From Actinomycetes bacterium (GTDB lineage: Bacteria > Actinomycetota > Actinomycetes > Propionibacteriales > Nocardioidaceae): DNA of 64,000 nucleotides. Position numbers and translations under genes: made by a program. The notes beneath the pieces are model-generated. The model did no database searches. It saw nothing but the letters and a program-made list of their open reading frames with translations, and was not told where the DNA came from. The stretch's first letter is position 1. Each line of letters starts with the position of its first letter. The stretch lies in contig JAEWOG010000092.1 in assembly GCA_023460975.1 (NCBI GenBank), positions 186,001-250,000 of the forward strand, in the 5' to 3' direction. Shown one piece after another: positions 18,848-27,455 of this stretch.

Positions 18848-21835
18848 TCAACCCTCGGTGCTGCGCTTGACCCGTCGGGCTGCGGCCGACTTGCGAGTCG
18901 CCGCCGACCGCCGCGGCTTGCCGCCCACGGAGTCGTCCGCGGGCGCCGGCAGCAGGCGGGACGGTTGCTCGGCCTCCTTGCCCTCGAGCACCGGGACGAG
19001 GAAGCGACCCGTGTGACTGGCGGTCGTTGCCGCCACCGTCTCGGGCGTGCCCTCGACCACGACCGTGCCCCCACCGGAGCCACCTTCGGGACCCATGTCG
19101 ATGAGCCAGTCGGCGGTCTTGATGACATCCAAGTTGTGCTCGATGACCAGCACCGTGTTGCCCTTGTCCACCAGGCTCGACAGCACCAGCAGCAGCTTGC
19201 GGATGTCCTCGAAGTGAAGCCCAGTGGTCGGTTCGTCGAGTACGTAGACCGTGCGTCCGGTCGACCGCTTCTGCAGCTCGCTGGCCAGCTTGACGCGCTG
19301 GGCCTCACCGCCCGACAGCGTCGTCGCCGGTTGCCCGAGCCGGACGTAACCCAGCCCGACCTCCACCAGCGTGGACATGTGGCGGGCAATGGCAGGGACC
19401 GCCTCGAAGAAGGTCTCGGCCTCCTCGATCGGCATGTCGAGCACCTCGGCGATGCTCTTGCCCTTGTAGTGGACCTCGAGCGTCTCGCGGTTGTAGCGCG
19501 CGCCGTGACAGACCTCGCAGGGCACGTAGACGTCCGGGAGGAAGTTCATCTCGATCTTGAGCGTGCCGTCACCGGAGCACGCTTCACAGCGGCCTCCCTT
19601 GACGTTGAACGAGAACCTTCCCTGCTGGTAGCCGCGCACCTTCGCCTCCGGGGTGGCGGCGAACAGCTTGCGGATGTGGTCGAAGACGCCCGTGTAGGTG
19701 GCCGGGTTGGACCGCGGCGTACGCCCGATCGGCGACTGGTCGACGTGGATGACCTTGTCGACGTGCTCGAGGCCGCTGATCTTGGTGTGGCGCCCCGGCA
19801 CGGTCTTGGCGTTGTAGAGCTCCTTGGCCAGGGAGGTGTACAGGATGTCGTTGACCAGCGTGGACTTGCCCGACCCGGACACGCCCGTCACGGTGCAGAA
19901 GACGCCCAGCGGGAAGGACACGTCCACGTTCTTGAGGTTGTTGGCCCGAGCTCCGTGAACCGTGAGCTCGCGTCCCTTGGTCCGCGGGCGACGCACAGCG
20001 GGGACCGGGATCTCGCGGCGGCCACTCAAGTAGGCGCCGGTCAGCGAGTCCGGGTGAGCCAGCAGCCCGGCGACGTCGCCGCTGTGCACGACCTGACCAC
20101 CATGCTCACCGGCACCGGGGCCAATGTCCACGACCCAGTCGGCCGTACGGATGGTGTCCTCGTCGTGCTCGACGACGATCAGGGTGTTGCCCAGGTCCTT
20201 GAGCCTGACGAGCGTCTCGATGAGTCGCTCGTTGTCACGTTGGTGCAGCCCGATCGACGGCTCGTCGAGGACGTAGAGGACACCGACGAGGCCCGCGCCG
20301 ATCTGCGTGGCCAGGCGGATCCGCTGCGCCTCCCCGCCGGACAGGGAGCCGCTGGGACGGTTGAGCGAGAGGTAGTCCAACCCCACATCGAGGAGGAACT
20401 CGAGGCGATCCTGGATCTCCTTGAGCACCCGCTCACCGATCTGACGCTCGCGAGGGTTCAGGTCGAGTGCCCGCAGGTGGTCCGAGGTCTCGCGCAGCGG
20501 CAGGGCGCACAGCTCTGCGATGTTGAGGCCGCCCGACTCCTTCGCTCCGAGGGTGACGGCCAGGGGGACGGACTTCAGCCGGCTCCCCCGGCACGCGGGG
20601 CACGGAACCTCACGCATGAAGCCCTCGTACCGGTCGCGACTCGTGTCCGACTCGGCCTCGGAGTGGCGACGCTCGACGTAGGGGCGCACGCCCTCGAACG
20701 CGGCGTAGTAGGAACGCTGGCGCCCGTAGCGGTTCTTGGTGACGACGTGGACCTTGGTCGAGTGCCCCTCCAGGATCGCCTTGCGCGCCTTGGTGGGCAG
20801 GTCCCGCCAGGGTGTGTTGAGGTCGAAGCCCAACTCCTCCCCCAGCGCGTTCATGAGCCGGAGGAAGTAGTCCGCCACGTGGGCGTTGCTCCACGGCTGG
20901 ATCGCGCCCTCGCCGAGCGTGGCGCCCTCGTCGGGCACCACCAGCTCGGGGTCGACCTCCATCTTGGTGCCGATGCCGTGACAGCTGACGCAAGCGCCGA
21001 ACGGGGAGTTGAACGAGAAGGAGCGCGGCTCAAGCTCGTCGGTGTCGATGACGTGGTCGTTGGGACACGCCATGCGCTCCGAGAAGCGCAGCTCACGACC
21101 GGGATCGGACTCGTCGAGGTCGACGAAGTCGATGACGAGCAGACCTCCCGCCAACTGCAGGGCCGTCTCCACCGAGTCCGTCAGTCGACGCTTCGCGGAC
21201 TCCTTGACCGCGAGCCGGTCCACCACGACCTCGATCGTGTGCTTGAGCTTCTTGTCGAGCGCAGGCGGGTTGTCGAGCGTCTGGGTGACCCCGTCGATGC
21301 GGGCACGGGCGAAGCCCTGCACCTGCAGGTCCTTGAGCAGGTCGACGTACTCGCCCTTGCGCCCGCGGATCACCGGCGCGAGCACCTGGAAGCGCCGGCC
21401 CTCCTCGAGGGAGAGGATGCGGTCCACAATCTGCTGCGGAGTCTGCCGCTGGATCTCGGCTCCGCACTCCGGGCAGTGCGCGCGTCCGGCGCGGGCGTAG
21501 AGCAGGCGGAGGTAGTCGTAGACCTCGGTGATCGTGCCGACGGTCGAGCGCGGGTTCTTGGACGTGGACTTCTGGTCGATGGAGACCGCCGGAGAGAGCC
21601 CCTCGATGAAGTCGACGTCAGGCTTGTCCATCTGGCCCAGGAACTGGCGGGCGTAGGCCGACAGCGACTCCACGTAGCGACGCTGACCCTCAGCGAAGAT
21701 GGTGTCGAAGGCCAGACTCGACTTCCCGGATCCGGACAAACCCGTGAACACGACCAGCGAGTCACGAGGAATGTCGACGGAGACGTCCTTGAGGTTGTGC
21801 TCGCGCGCACCCCTGACGATGAGCTGATCTGTCAC
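18848..21835 (-). CDS. uvrA: excinuclease ABC subunit UvrA
   Basis: Damage-recognition ATPase of nucleotide excision repair. The 995-residue protein has two ABC modules. The first Walker A is GLSGSGKSSLAFDTIF near the N-terminus with the UvrA block DKPDVDFIEGLSPAVSIDQKS cut short here to its core, and the second is GVSGSGKSTLVNDIL. Zinc-finger cysteine pairs CPECG and CEACSGDG, and two LSGGEAQR signatures, are visible. I chose the GTG at 21835, which gives the family N-terminus TDQLIVRGAREHNLKDV. A LexA-type box lies about 55-70 bp upstream. Confidence 0.96.
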   Translation of the reverse strand: MTDQLIVRGAREHNLKDVSVDIPRDSLVVFTGLSGSGKSSLAFDTIFAEGQRRYVESLSAYARQFLGQMDKPDVDFIEGLSPAVSIDQKSTSKNPRSTVGTITEVYDYLRLLYARAGRAHCPECGAEIQRQTPQQIVDRILSLEEGRRFQVLAPVIRGRKGEYVDLLKDLQVQGFARARIDGVTQTLDNPPALDKKLKHTIEVVVDRLAVKESAKRRLTDSVETALQLAGGLLVIDFVDLDESDPGRELRFSERMACPNDHVIDTDELEPRSFSFNSPFGACVSCHGIGTKMEVDPELVVPDEGATLGEGAIQPWSNAHVADYFLRLMNALGEELGFDLNTPWRDLPTKARKAILEGHSTKVHVVTKNRYGRQRSYYAAFEGVRPYVERRHSEAESDTSRDRYEGFMREVPCPACRGSRLKSVPLAVTLGAKESGGLNIAELCALPLRETSDHLRALDLNPRERQIGERVLKEIQDRLEFLLDVGLDYLSLNRPSGSLSGGEAQRIRLATQIGAGLVGVLYVLDEPSIGLHQRDNERLIETLVRLKDLGNTLIVVEHDEDTIRTADWVVDIGPGAGEHGGQVVHSGDVAGLLAHPDSLTGAYLSGRREIPVPAVRRPRTKGRELTVHGARANNLKNVDVSFPLGVFCTVTGVSGSGKSTLVNDILYTSLAKELYNAKTVPGRHTKISGLEHVDKVIHVDQSPIGRTPRSNPATYTGVFDHIRKLFAATPEAKVRGYQQGRFSFNVKGGRCEACSGDGTLKIEMNFLPDVYVPCEVCHGARYNRETLEVHYKGKSIAEVLDMPIEEAETFFEAVPAIARHMSTLVEVGLGYVRLGQPATTLSGGEAQRVKLASELQKRSTGRTVYVLDEPTTGLHFEDIRKLLLVLSSLVDKGNTVLVIEHNLDVIKTADWLIDMGPEGGSGGGTVVVEGTPETVAATTASHTGRFLVPVLEGKEAEQPSRLLPAPADDSVGGKPRRSAATRKSAAARRVKRSTEG

Positions 21836-21889
21836 TGTCGGCCTCTCGAGTCGCTGCCTGGTCCACGCACGCTTGGCCACGCACGTCAT

Positions 21890-21905
21890 TCGAACACGCG
21901 TTCGC
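21890..21905 (-). promoter_or_regulatory. LexA (SOS) box upstream of uvrA
   Basis: TCGAACACGCGTTCGC matches the mycobacterial/Gram-positive SOS pattern TCGAAC-N4-GTTCGA at every fixed position except the last. It sits 55-70 bp before the uvrA start codon, in the divergent region with the MBL-fold gene. LexA repression of uvrA is therefore likely. Confidence 0.75.
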
Positions 21906-22022
21906 CATCGTACGTGGTCACCGGGCACCGCACCCAGTTGCGCAACGCCCGCATCGATCACTGTGTCACCCGGCACCGACACTCTCGAAGTCGGCGGCGT
22001 CCGCGGCCCGTACGCTGCCCCC

Positions 22023-22697
22023 ATGAGCACCTACACCGGACAGGTCCGCCCGGGCGGCGAGGCACAGTCGTTCGAGGTCGGCCCCCTGAGCATCACCAAG
22101 GTCGCCGTCGACGAGAAGATGTCGAACAACTGCTACCTGCTCCGGTGCACCGCCACCGGGGACCAGTTGCTCATCGACGCCGCGGACGAGGCGGAGCGCC
22201 TCTTGGCCATCATCGGCGAGGCCGGCCTCACGACCGTGGTCACCACGCACCAGCACTGGGACCACCACCGCGCCCTGAAGGCCGTCGTGGAGGCGACCGG
22301 CGCCGTCGTCGCGGCGGGCATCGCCGACGCCCCCGCGATCACGGAACAGACCGGCGTCGGCGTGGGCCGCTCGCTGGGCCACACCGACCAGGTCGCGGTC
22401 GGCCAGGTGCTCCTCGACGTCATCGCCGTGGCCGGACACACGCCGGGGTCGATCTGCCTGGCGTACCGCTCCCCCGGCGGCCCGACCCACCTGTTCACCG
22501 GCGACTCGCTCTTCCCCGGCGGCGTCGGTGCGACGTTCGGCGACGCCGCGGCCTTCGCCCAGCTCATCGACGAGGTCGAGACCAAGATCTTCGGGACGCT
22601 CGACGACGACACCGTGTTCCACCCGGGCCACGGCAACGACGGGGTCCTCGGAAACGAGCGACCCCACCTCGCCGAATGGCGCCAGCGCGGCTGGTGA
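22023..22697 (+). CDS. MBL-fold metallo-hydrolase (glyoxalase II-like)
   Basis: A 224-residue protein of the metallo-beta-lactamase fold. The zinc motif THQHWDHH matches HxHxDH, with further conserved GHTPGSICL and the metal-bridging region FTGDSLFPGGVG; a late His is in FHPGHGND. Many such proteins hydrolyse thioesters such as glutathione or mycothiol conjugates, but nothing here fixes the substrate. It is transcribed divergently from uvrA, a neighbour pair commonly seen in actinobacteria. The ATG at 22023 is preferred to upstream in-frame codons that lack similarity. Confidence 0.88.
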   Translation: MSTYTGQVRPGGEAQSFEVGPLSITKVAVDEKMSNNCYLLRCTATGDQLLIDAADEAERLLAIIGEAGLTTVVTTHQHWDHHRALKAVVEATGAVVAAGIADAPAITEQTGVGVGRSLGHTDQVAVGQVLLDVIAVAGHTPGSICLAYRSPGGPTHLFTGDSLFPGGVGATFGDAAAFAQLIDEVETKIFGTLDDDTVFHPGHGNDGVLGNERPHLAEWRQRGW

Positions 22698-22994
22698 ATC
22701 GGCCCTGAGCCGGCACGCGGCGGGCGCCAACTGGTGCGCCCGCACGCGTGCTGACAGATCACCGTCACCATGGCCGGCCACGAACACCTCGCCACCGCCG
22801 GCCCGATCACCGCGGCAGCCGAAGGGATCCTCGCCGCGCGACAGGCCAGTCCTCACTGACACCCCGGTGGCACAAGTCAGGCGGGATGATCGCGGGATCC
22901 CGCAGGTCAGCGCAGGCTCCTTGCGTTCTATTGCATGCGTCCGCTGTTGCGAGGACCGGGTAGTTCTGGCGTGCGCTGAAACCGTGGCCAAAGA
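22698..22994. other. non-coding spacer with a short open fragment
   Basis: No convincing gene is visible. A 29-codon frame from ATG 22770 to stop 22859 (MAGHEHLATAGPITAAAEG...) has actinobacterial codon use and may be the tail of a decayed gene, because its frame is blocked by a stop at 22752. After about 22860 the base composition becomes more AT-rich than in the flanking DNA. Confidence 0.4.
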
Positions 22995-23402
22995 TCAACT
23001 GCCCAACTTGAGACTCCCAGGAGCCACTCGAAAGAGTCGCAGCGAACCACATGGCTCCACGTTCTCGGCGCCAAACCCACCGCCTGCCGAGAGTTGGTCA
23101 CCTAGTTTGAATTCCGTGTCGTCGACTTGGAGAGTCTTCGACTCGCTGTCCCACTTTGCTGAGCCGCTTTCGAAGACCAGCGCTTCGTCTCCTTCGGGAG
23201 ATCGCAGTGATAGGCATCCTTCGAGCAGAACCAGTTCGCCCGCTATCCCAGCCCCGTCGAATCCAGTGCTTCCAGGCACACGCGCGTACTCACGTAAGGC
23301 ACCACTTGTCTCGTGGGGTTCCACAGGGCCTGGACTGCAGGCGACAGCGAAGAGGGCGCCGATGAGGGCGATCAACACACTGGGGTTCGGGGTGTTCGTC
23401 AC
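22995..23402 (-). CDS. putative small lipoprotein, unrecognised
   Basis: A frame of 135 codons from GTG 23402. The product has a hydrophobic stretch (VLIALIGALFAVAC) ending in a plausible lipobox cysteine, then a Ser/Glu/Gly-rich globular part ending LRLFRVAPGSLKLGS. Against it: the N-terminus lacks basic residues, no good ribosome binding site is seen, and the frame stays open upstream to a TTG at 23519. Base and codon use are less GC-rich than in neighbouring genes, which suggests a later arrival. I do not recognise the family. Confidence 0.45.
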   Translation of the reverse strand: MTNTPNPSVLIALIGALFAVACSPGPVEPHETSGALREYARVPGSTGFDGAGIAGELVLLEGCLSLRSPEGDEALVFESGSAKWDSESKTLQVDDTEFKLGDQLSAGGGFGAENVEPCGSLRLFRVAPGSLKLGS

Positions 23403-23612
23403 GGCAGGAGGATGCCCATTCCAGACGGCATGTTTCCCAACTTGCTCCACCAGATTCTGTTGTTGGACCCAACTCCACTGTTTTGCCCCTCGTATGTCAC
23501 GCTCATGATTCCACCACAACTGAATCCAGTCGCATCAGATCTGCCGCGGTGCGGCGACCGGCTGAGACCACCCTGCTTTACGAGGCGACGTCGCTTGACA
23601 CGTTCCACGCGC

Positions 23613-23645
23613 AGCGGGCCCGTACGGCAGTTCCGTACGGGCCCG
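23613..23645 (-). terminator. hairpin downstream of kshB
   Basis: A perfect 14-base stem (GCGGGCCCGTACGG and its complement) with a 5-base loop lies just after the kshB stop codon, reading on the minus strand. It is well placed to end the kshA-orf-kshB transcript. Confidence 0.75.
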
Positions 23646-23662
23646 CGAAGCGAAGCGGCGAC

Positions 23663-24757
23663 TCAGCCGTTGTAGGTGACGCGCACCTTGTCGGTGAGCG
23701 CCTTGGCCTGGCACGACAGGCGGATGCCGTCCTCCAGGTCCTCCTTCTCCAGCACGTCGTTGCGCGTCATCGAGAGGTCACCCTCGAGCACCATGCAGGC
23801 GCACGCGGAGCATTCGCCCTCGCGGCACGAGAACGGCGCGTTGACGCCCTTGGACTCCAGGAACTCCAGGAGGTGCTGGCGACCGTCCCAGTCGACGAAG
23901 TTGTGAACCTCGCCGTCCAGTTCGACCTCCACAGCGACCGGTCCCGCCACGGCCGACTCTTCTTCGGCGCCCGCGGCGTTCTCCGCGTCGTCCGCCTCGG
24001 CGATCGTCGCCTGGGCGGCGAGCACCTCATCGACGTCGCCGAACGGGTTGCCACCCAGGGAGATGAACTTCTCCTGGTGGCGGCGCTCGCGGGGAACCTC
24101 GAGCTCCTTCAGCGCCGACTGCACCATCTTCATGAACGGCGCCGGGCCGCAGCAGAACGAGGTCCACCCGTCGTAGCCGGCCAGGAACGTCTTCATCTGC
24201 TCCTGGACGGGCAGGCCCTGGACGGACTCCAGCCAGTGGATCACCTGCAGCCGTTCGGGGTGCTGGGCGGCCAGATCCCGCAGCGCTGCCGCGAAGATCA
24301 CCGACTGCTCATCGCGATTGGCGTAGAAGATGGTGACCCTGCCGGTGCCCTGCGCGAGCGCGTGACGCGCGATCGACATGATCGGCGTGACTCCCGAGCC
24401 ACCCGCCAGCAGCAGCAGGTCGACATCGAGCGACTTGGGCGTGAAGATCCCCGAGGGCGGCAACACCCGGACGGTGTCGCCCGCCTTGAGGTTGTCGTTG
24501 ATCCAGTTGGACGCATACCCCTCGGCGGTGCGCTTGACCGTGACAGCGAGGCCGTCCCCGGGGGGACGGCAGATCGAGTACGCCCGAGCCACCAGGCCGG
24601 TCTGATCGCTGGGCACGCCCAGCGTCAGGAACTGGCCCGGCTTGAAGGCGAACGCTTCGGACTCCTGCGCGGGCACCTCGAAGACGACCGAGACGGCGTC
24701 CGCTGTTTCGCGGACGATGTCGGCCACCGTCAGCAGGTAGGAATCCTCAGTAGCCAT
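23663..24757 (-). CDS. kshB: 3-ketosteroid 9-alpha-hydroxylase reductase KshB
   Basis: Electron-transfer partner of KshA: it passes electrons from NAD(P)H through FAD and a plant-type [2Fe-2S] cluster. The 364-residue protein has the FAD motif RAYSIC (about residues 58-63), the nucleotide-binding segment LLLLAGGSGVTPIMS (114-128), and a C-terminal ferredoxin domain with Cys311, Cys316, Cys319 and Cys349. An Ala/Glu-rich acidic linker of about 30 residues joins the two halves. Its ATG overlaps the end of the preceding small gene, giving a coupled kshA-orf-kshB operon. Phenylacetyl-CoA and other ring-hydroxylase reductases share the architecture; the KshA context decides. Confidence 0.9.
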   Translation of the reverse strand: MATEDSYLLTVADIVRETADAVSVVFEVPAQESEAFAFKPGQFLTLGVPSDQTGLVARAYSICRPPGDGLAVTVKRTAEGYASNWINDNLKAGDTVRVLPPSGIFTPKSLDVDLLLLAGGSGVTPIMSIARHALAQGTGRVTIFYANRDEQSVIFAAALRDLAAQHPERLQVIHWLESVQGLPVQEQMKTFLAGYDGWTSFCCGPAPFMKMVQSALKELEVPRERRHQEKFISLGGNPFGDVDEVLAAQATIAEADDAENAAGAEEESAVAGPVAVEVELDGEVHNFVDWDGRQHLLEFLESKGVNAPFSCREGECSACACMVLEGDLSMTRNDVLEKEDLEDGIRLSCQAKALTDKVRVTYNG

Positions 24758-25049
24758 CCTCGGCTCCGATCGTGACAGTGCCCTCGCGCACGGCAGCGTC
24801 AATCGACGCGGCCAGACGTGGGCAGGTTGCGTACACCTTGCGACCGCCCGGCTCTGCCTCGAGCTTGGCGAACTCCGCACAGTTTGCCTCAGCGCCGTGG
24901 TTCCACTGCACGGAGGTCTGGTGATGGGAGTTCTTCTTGACCCGCACCGTCGCCAGGCAGTCGAGGCATGCGACATCGACCAGCCTGGCCTCGGTGTAGA
25001 GACGCTGGTCCTCCCGAGTTTCCTCGGAGTTGGGGACGATGTACGACAT
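24747..25049 (-). CDS. conserved small protein between kshA and kshB, function unknown
   Basis: A 100-residue protein starting MSYIVPNSEETRED. It has four cysteines (Cys28, Cys31, Cys57, Cys76, the first two as CLDC) and histidines at 42, 43 and 51, which could bind a metal or Fe-S centre; this is inference. There is no signal peptide or membrane segment. Its ATG shares bases with the kshA stop (ATGA) and its stop lies within the first codons of kshB, so all three are probably made together. I do not recognise the family. A role in assembly or electron transfer of the hydroxylase is possible. Confidence 0.85.
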   Translation of the reverse strand: MSYIVPNSEETREDQRLYTEARLVDVACLDCLATVRVKKNSHHQTSVQWNHGAEANCAEFAKLEAEPGGRKVYATCPRLAASIDAAVREGTVTIGAEDGY

Positions 25050-26197
25050 CAGTGGTGGGCGGGAGTGCCGGCCTCGGCGTCCTCGGCGGCCTTGCGGGCG
25101 AGGTTCTCCTCGACCTCCGCACGCCAGTACTCGTTGGCCTTGGTCGTGTCCACCTCGAACTCGAAGCGGTCCGTCATCTCGGAGGTGACGTCTGCCTTGT
25201 CCACGTAGAACTGCTCGTACCAGCGACGCAGCTGGTAGACCGGGCCGTCCTCCTCGCACAGCAGCGGGTTCTGGACCGGTGCCTTGTTGAGCCAGATGGC
25301 CACGTCCTGCTCGAAGCCCTCGGCGAACATCGTCGAGTAGCGCTCGGCGATGTACTCCATGGTCTTGTCGTCCATCTGGGGACCACGCTCGACCGCGACG
25401 CCGTACATCAGCTTGAACGAGTTGGGACCCGTCGGGATGTGGCAGTTGATGAGGATCGACTTGGTCTCGAAGCCCTTGTAGTCGGTGACCAGCCAGTTGA
25501 CCATGAACGACGGACCGAAGTACGTCGCCTCGGACTTGAGGATCAGCGACTCATCGCCGTACCCCTGGCCCGCCATGTCGGGACGGCCGGTCGACTCCAT
25601 GAACTGCGAGGCCTGCTCGCCCTCGAACACGTTGCGGAAGTTCGTCGGGAACGCGAAGTGGATGTAGAAGAAGTGGGCCATGTCGACCACGTTGTCCACG
25701 ATCTCGCGGCAGTGCGCCGTGGGGACGTCGAGCGTCTTCCACGTCCAACCGGAGAAGTTCTCCGTGCCGACGCCCTCGAGCACCGGGGGAAGCGTGTCCA
25801 TGTCGGCCGGCGAACCCTCGGGGTCGTGCCAGATCATGATGAGGTTGTTGCGGATGACCGTCTCGAACTTCTGCGTGCGTGCACGCATCGGGACGCGGCG
25901 CGCGTACGGGATGGACTTGCAACGTCCGTCGCCACCCCAGCGCCAGTCATGGAAGGGACAGGCGATCTCGTCGCCCTTGACGGTTCCCTGGGTCAGGTCT
26001 CCGCCGAGGTGTCGGCAGTACCCGTCGAGAACGTTGATCTCGCCCTTGGAATCCGCCCAGACGACCAGCTTTCCGCCGAATGCCTCGACCGCGTGAGGCT
26101 TGCCGTCATTGAAGTCGCCCACACGCCCCAAGCAGTGCCACCCACGGGCAAAACGCTCCGGAACGCTACCTGTGTCAAGAAGTCGTGCTTCGCTCAT
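25049..26197 (-). CDS. kshA: 3-ketosteroid 9-alpha-hydroxylase oxygenase KshA
   Basis: Rieske non-heme iron oxygenase that hydroxylates C9 of 3-ketosteroids, which with KstD leads to opening of ring B. The 382-residue length is close to mycobacterial KshA. Rieske ligands Cys61-x-His63 and Cys80-x2-His83 are visible, as is the mononuclear iron motif with Asn169, Asp172, His175 and His180 in NVVDMAHFFYIH. I chose the ATG at 26197; the frame extends upstream across the operator without similarity. A KstR-type operator lies about 20 bp upstream, shared with the divergent fadE26 operon. Confidence 0.95.
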   Translation of the reverse strand: MSEARLLDTGSVPERFARGWHCLGRVGDFNDGKPHAVEAFGGKLVVWADSKGEINVLDGYCRHLGGDLTQGTVKGDEIACPFHDWRWGGDGRCKSIPYARRVPMRARTQKFETVIRNNLIMIWHDPEGSPADMDTLPPVLEGVGTENFSGWTWKTLDVPTAHCREIVDNVVDMAHFFYIHFAFPTNFRNVFEGEQASQFMESTGRPDMAGQGYGDESLILKSEATYFGPSFMVNWLVTDYKGFETKSILINCHIPTGPNSFKLMYGVAVERGPQMDDKTMEYIAERYSTMFAEGFEQDVAIWLNKAPVQNPLLCEEDGPVYQLRRWYEQFYVDKADVTSEMTDRFEFEVDTTKANEYWRAEVEENLARKAAEDAEAGTPAHH

Positions 26198-26218
26198 GGA
26201 CCAAGTATGGACCAAAAC

Positions 26219-26232
26219 GAGAACACGTTCTA
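26219..26232. promoter_or_regulatory. KstR-type operator between kshA and fadE26
   Basis: GAGAACACGTTCTA differs from the KstR consensus TnnAACnnGTTnnA only in its first base. It lies 22 bp before the kshA start and 12 bp before the fadE26 start, so one site could repress both divergent operons until a sterol-CoA inducer is present. Confidence 0.8.
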
Positions 26233-26243
26233 GTCTCCGTCCC

Positions 26244-27431
26244 ATGCATGTGTCTCTCAGCACAGAACAGCAGGACCTTCGGACCGAGCTGACTGAGTAC
26301 TTCGACCGTCTCGTCACCCCCGAACGGCGTGCCGCCCTGGCTTCGGCCACCGGCGAGTTCGGCGAGGCTGGCGTCTACAAGGAAGTCATCCGCGAGCTGG
26401 GCCGGGACGGATGGCTCGGGATCGGGTGGCCGACCGAGTACGGCGGTCAGAACCGCTCCATGATCGAGCAGCTCATCTTCACCGATGTGGCCGCGATCGC
26501 CGGCGTACCGATCCCCTACCTCACCCTCAACACGGTGGGGCCGACGATCATGCGCTACGGCACCCAGGAGCAGAAGGACTTCTTCCTGCCCAAGATCCTC
26601 TCGGGCGACATGCACTTCTCCATCGGCTACTCCGAGCCGGGCTCCGGCACCGACCTGGCCTCGCTGCAGACACGCGCCGTCCAGGAAGGCGACGAGTGGG
26701 TCATCAACGGCCAGAAGATGTGGACCTCGCTGATCCAGTACGCCGACTGGATCTGGCTGGCGTGCCGCACCGACGCGGACCTGCCCCGCCACAAGGGCCT
26801 CAGCATGATCCTCGTTCCCGCTGACCACCCCGGCGTCTCCTACACCCCGGTCCACACCGTCGCTGGTGTCGGCACCAGCGCCACCTACTACACCGACGTG
26901 CGCGTGCCCGTCTCCAATCTGGTCGGTGGCCTCAACGGGGGTTGGGCCCTGATGACCAACCAGCTCAACCACGAGCGGGTCGCGCTCACCAGCGCCGCCC
27001 CCCTGACCTACTCGATCAGTCTGGTGCGGCAGTGGGCCGCCGACACCCTGCTCCCGGACGGACGCCGGGTGATCGACCAGGAATGGGTGCAGGCAGCCCT
27101 CGGGCGCGCGCACGCGCGCGTGGAGATGCTCAGCCTCATGAACTGGCGCCTGGCCTCGCAGGCCGACGCTGGGGTGGACCTCTCCCCCGCCGACGCGTCG
27201 GCGACCAAGGTGTACGGCTCCGAGCTCGCCACCGAGGTCTACCGCTCCCTCATGGAGATCGTGGGCCCGGACGCACTCGTCGAGAAGGGATCCCCCGGAG
27301 CCGTCCTGGCGGGCCGCCTGGAGCGGTTCTTCCGTTCCTCGCTCGTGATGACCTTCGGCGGCGGCACCAACGAGATCCAGCGCGACATCATCGGCTACGT
27401 CGCACTCGGCCTGCCCGCCGCGAAGCGCTGA
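26244..27431 (+). CDS. fadE26: acyl-CoA dehydrogenase FadE26 (ChsE4-type)
   Basis: One half of the alpha2-beta2 acyl-CoA dehydrogenase that in M. tuberculosis (FadE26-FadE27, ChsE4-ChsE5) dehydrogenates the C27 3-oxo-cholestenoyl-CoA side chain. The 395-residue protein follows the remembered FadE26 closely: EYFDRLVTPERR, GWPTEYGGQ, HFSIGYSEPGSGTDLASL, GQKMWTSLIQYADW and the C-terminal TFGGGTNEIQRDIIG. The following genes are the FadE27 and FadD17 homologues, matching the order Rv3504-Rv3506. It is the first gene of the operon behind the KstR-type site. Confidence 0.88.
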   Translation: MHVSLSTEQQDLRTELTEYFDRLVTPERRAALASATGEFGEAGVYKEVIRELGRDGWLGIGWPTEYGGQNRSMIEQLIFTDVAAIAGVPIPYLTLNTVGPTIMRYGTQEQKDFFLPKILSGDMHFSIGYSEPGSGTDLASLQTRAVQEGDEWVINGQKMWTSLIQYADWIWLACRTDADLPRHKGLSMILVPADHPGVSYTPVHTVAGVGTSATYYTDVRVPVSNLVGGLNGGWALMTNQLNHERVALTSAAPLTYSISLVRQWAADTLLPDGRRVIDQEWVQAALGRAHARVEMLSLMNWRLASQADAGVDLSPADASATKVYGSELATEVYRSLMEIVGPDALVEKGSPGAVLAGRLERFFRSSLVMTFGGGTNEIQRDIIGYVALGLPAAKR

Positions 27432-27455
27432 CCCGGGACACCAAGGAGAGACACG

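Noticed and set aside
18803..22708. 1301-codon plus-strand frame opposite uvrA
   Set aside because: Antisense shadow of uvrA; the protein is rich in Arg/Val/Asp repeats without recognisable domains.
23395..23420. AGGAGG followed by ATG on the plus strand near 23405-23414
   Set aside because: Spacing is too short for translation start and the following frame closes quickly.
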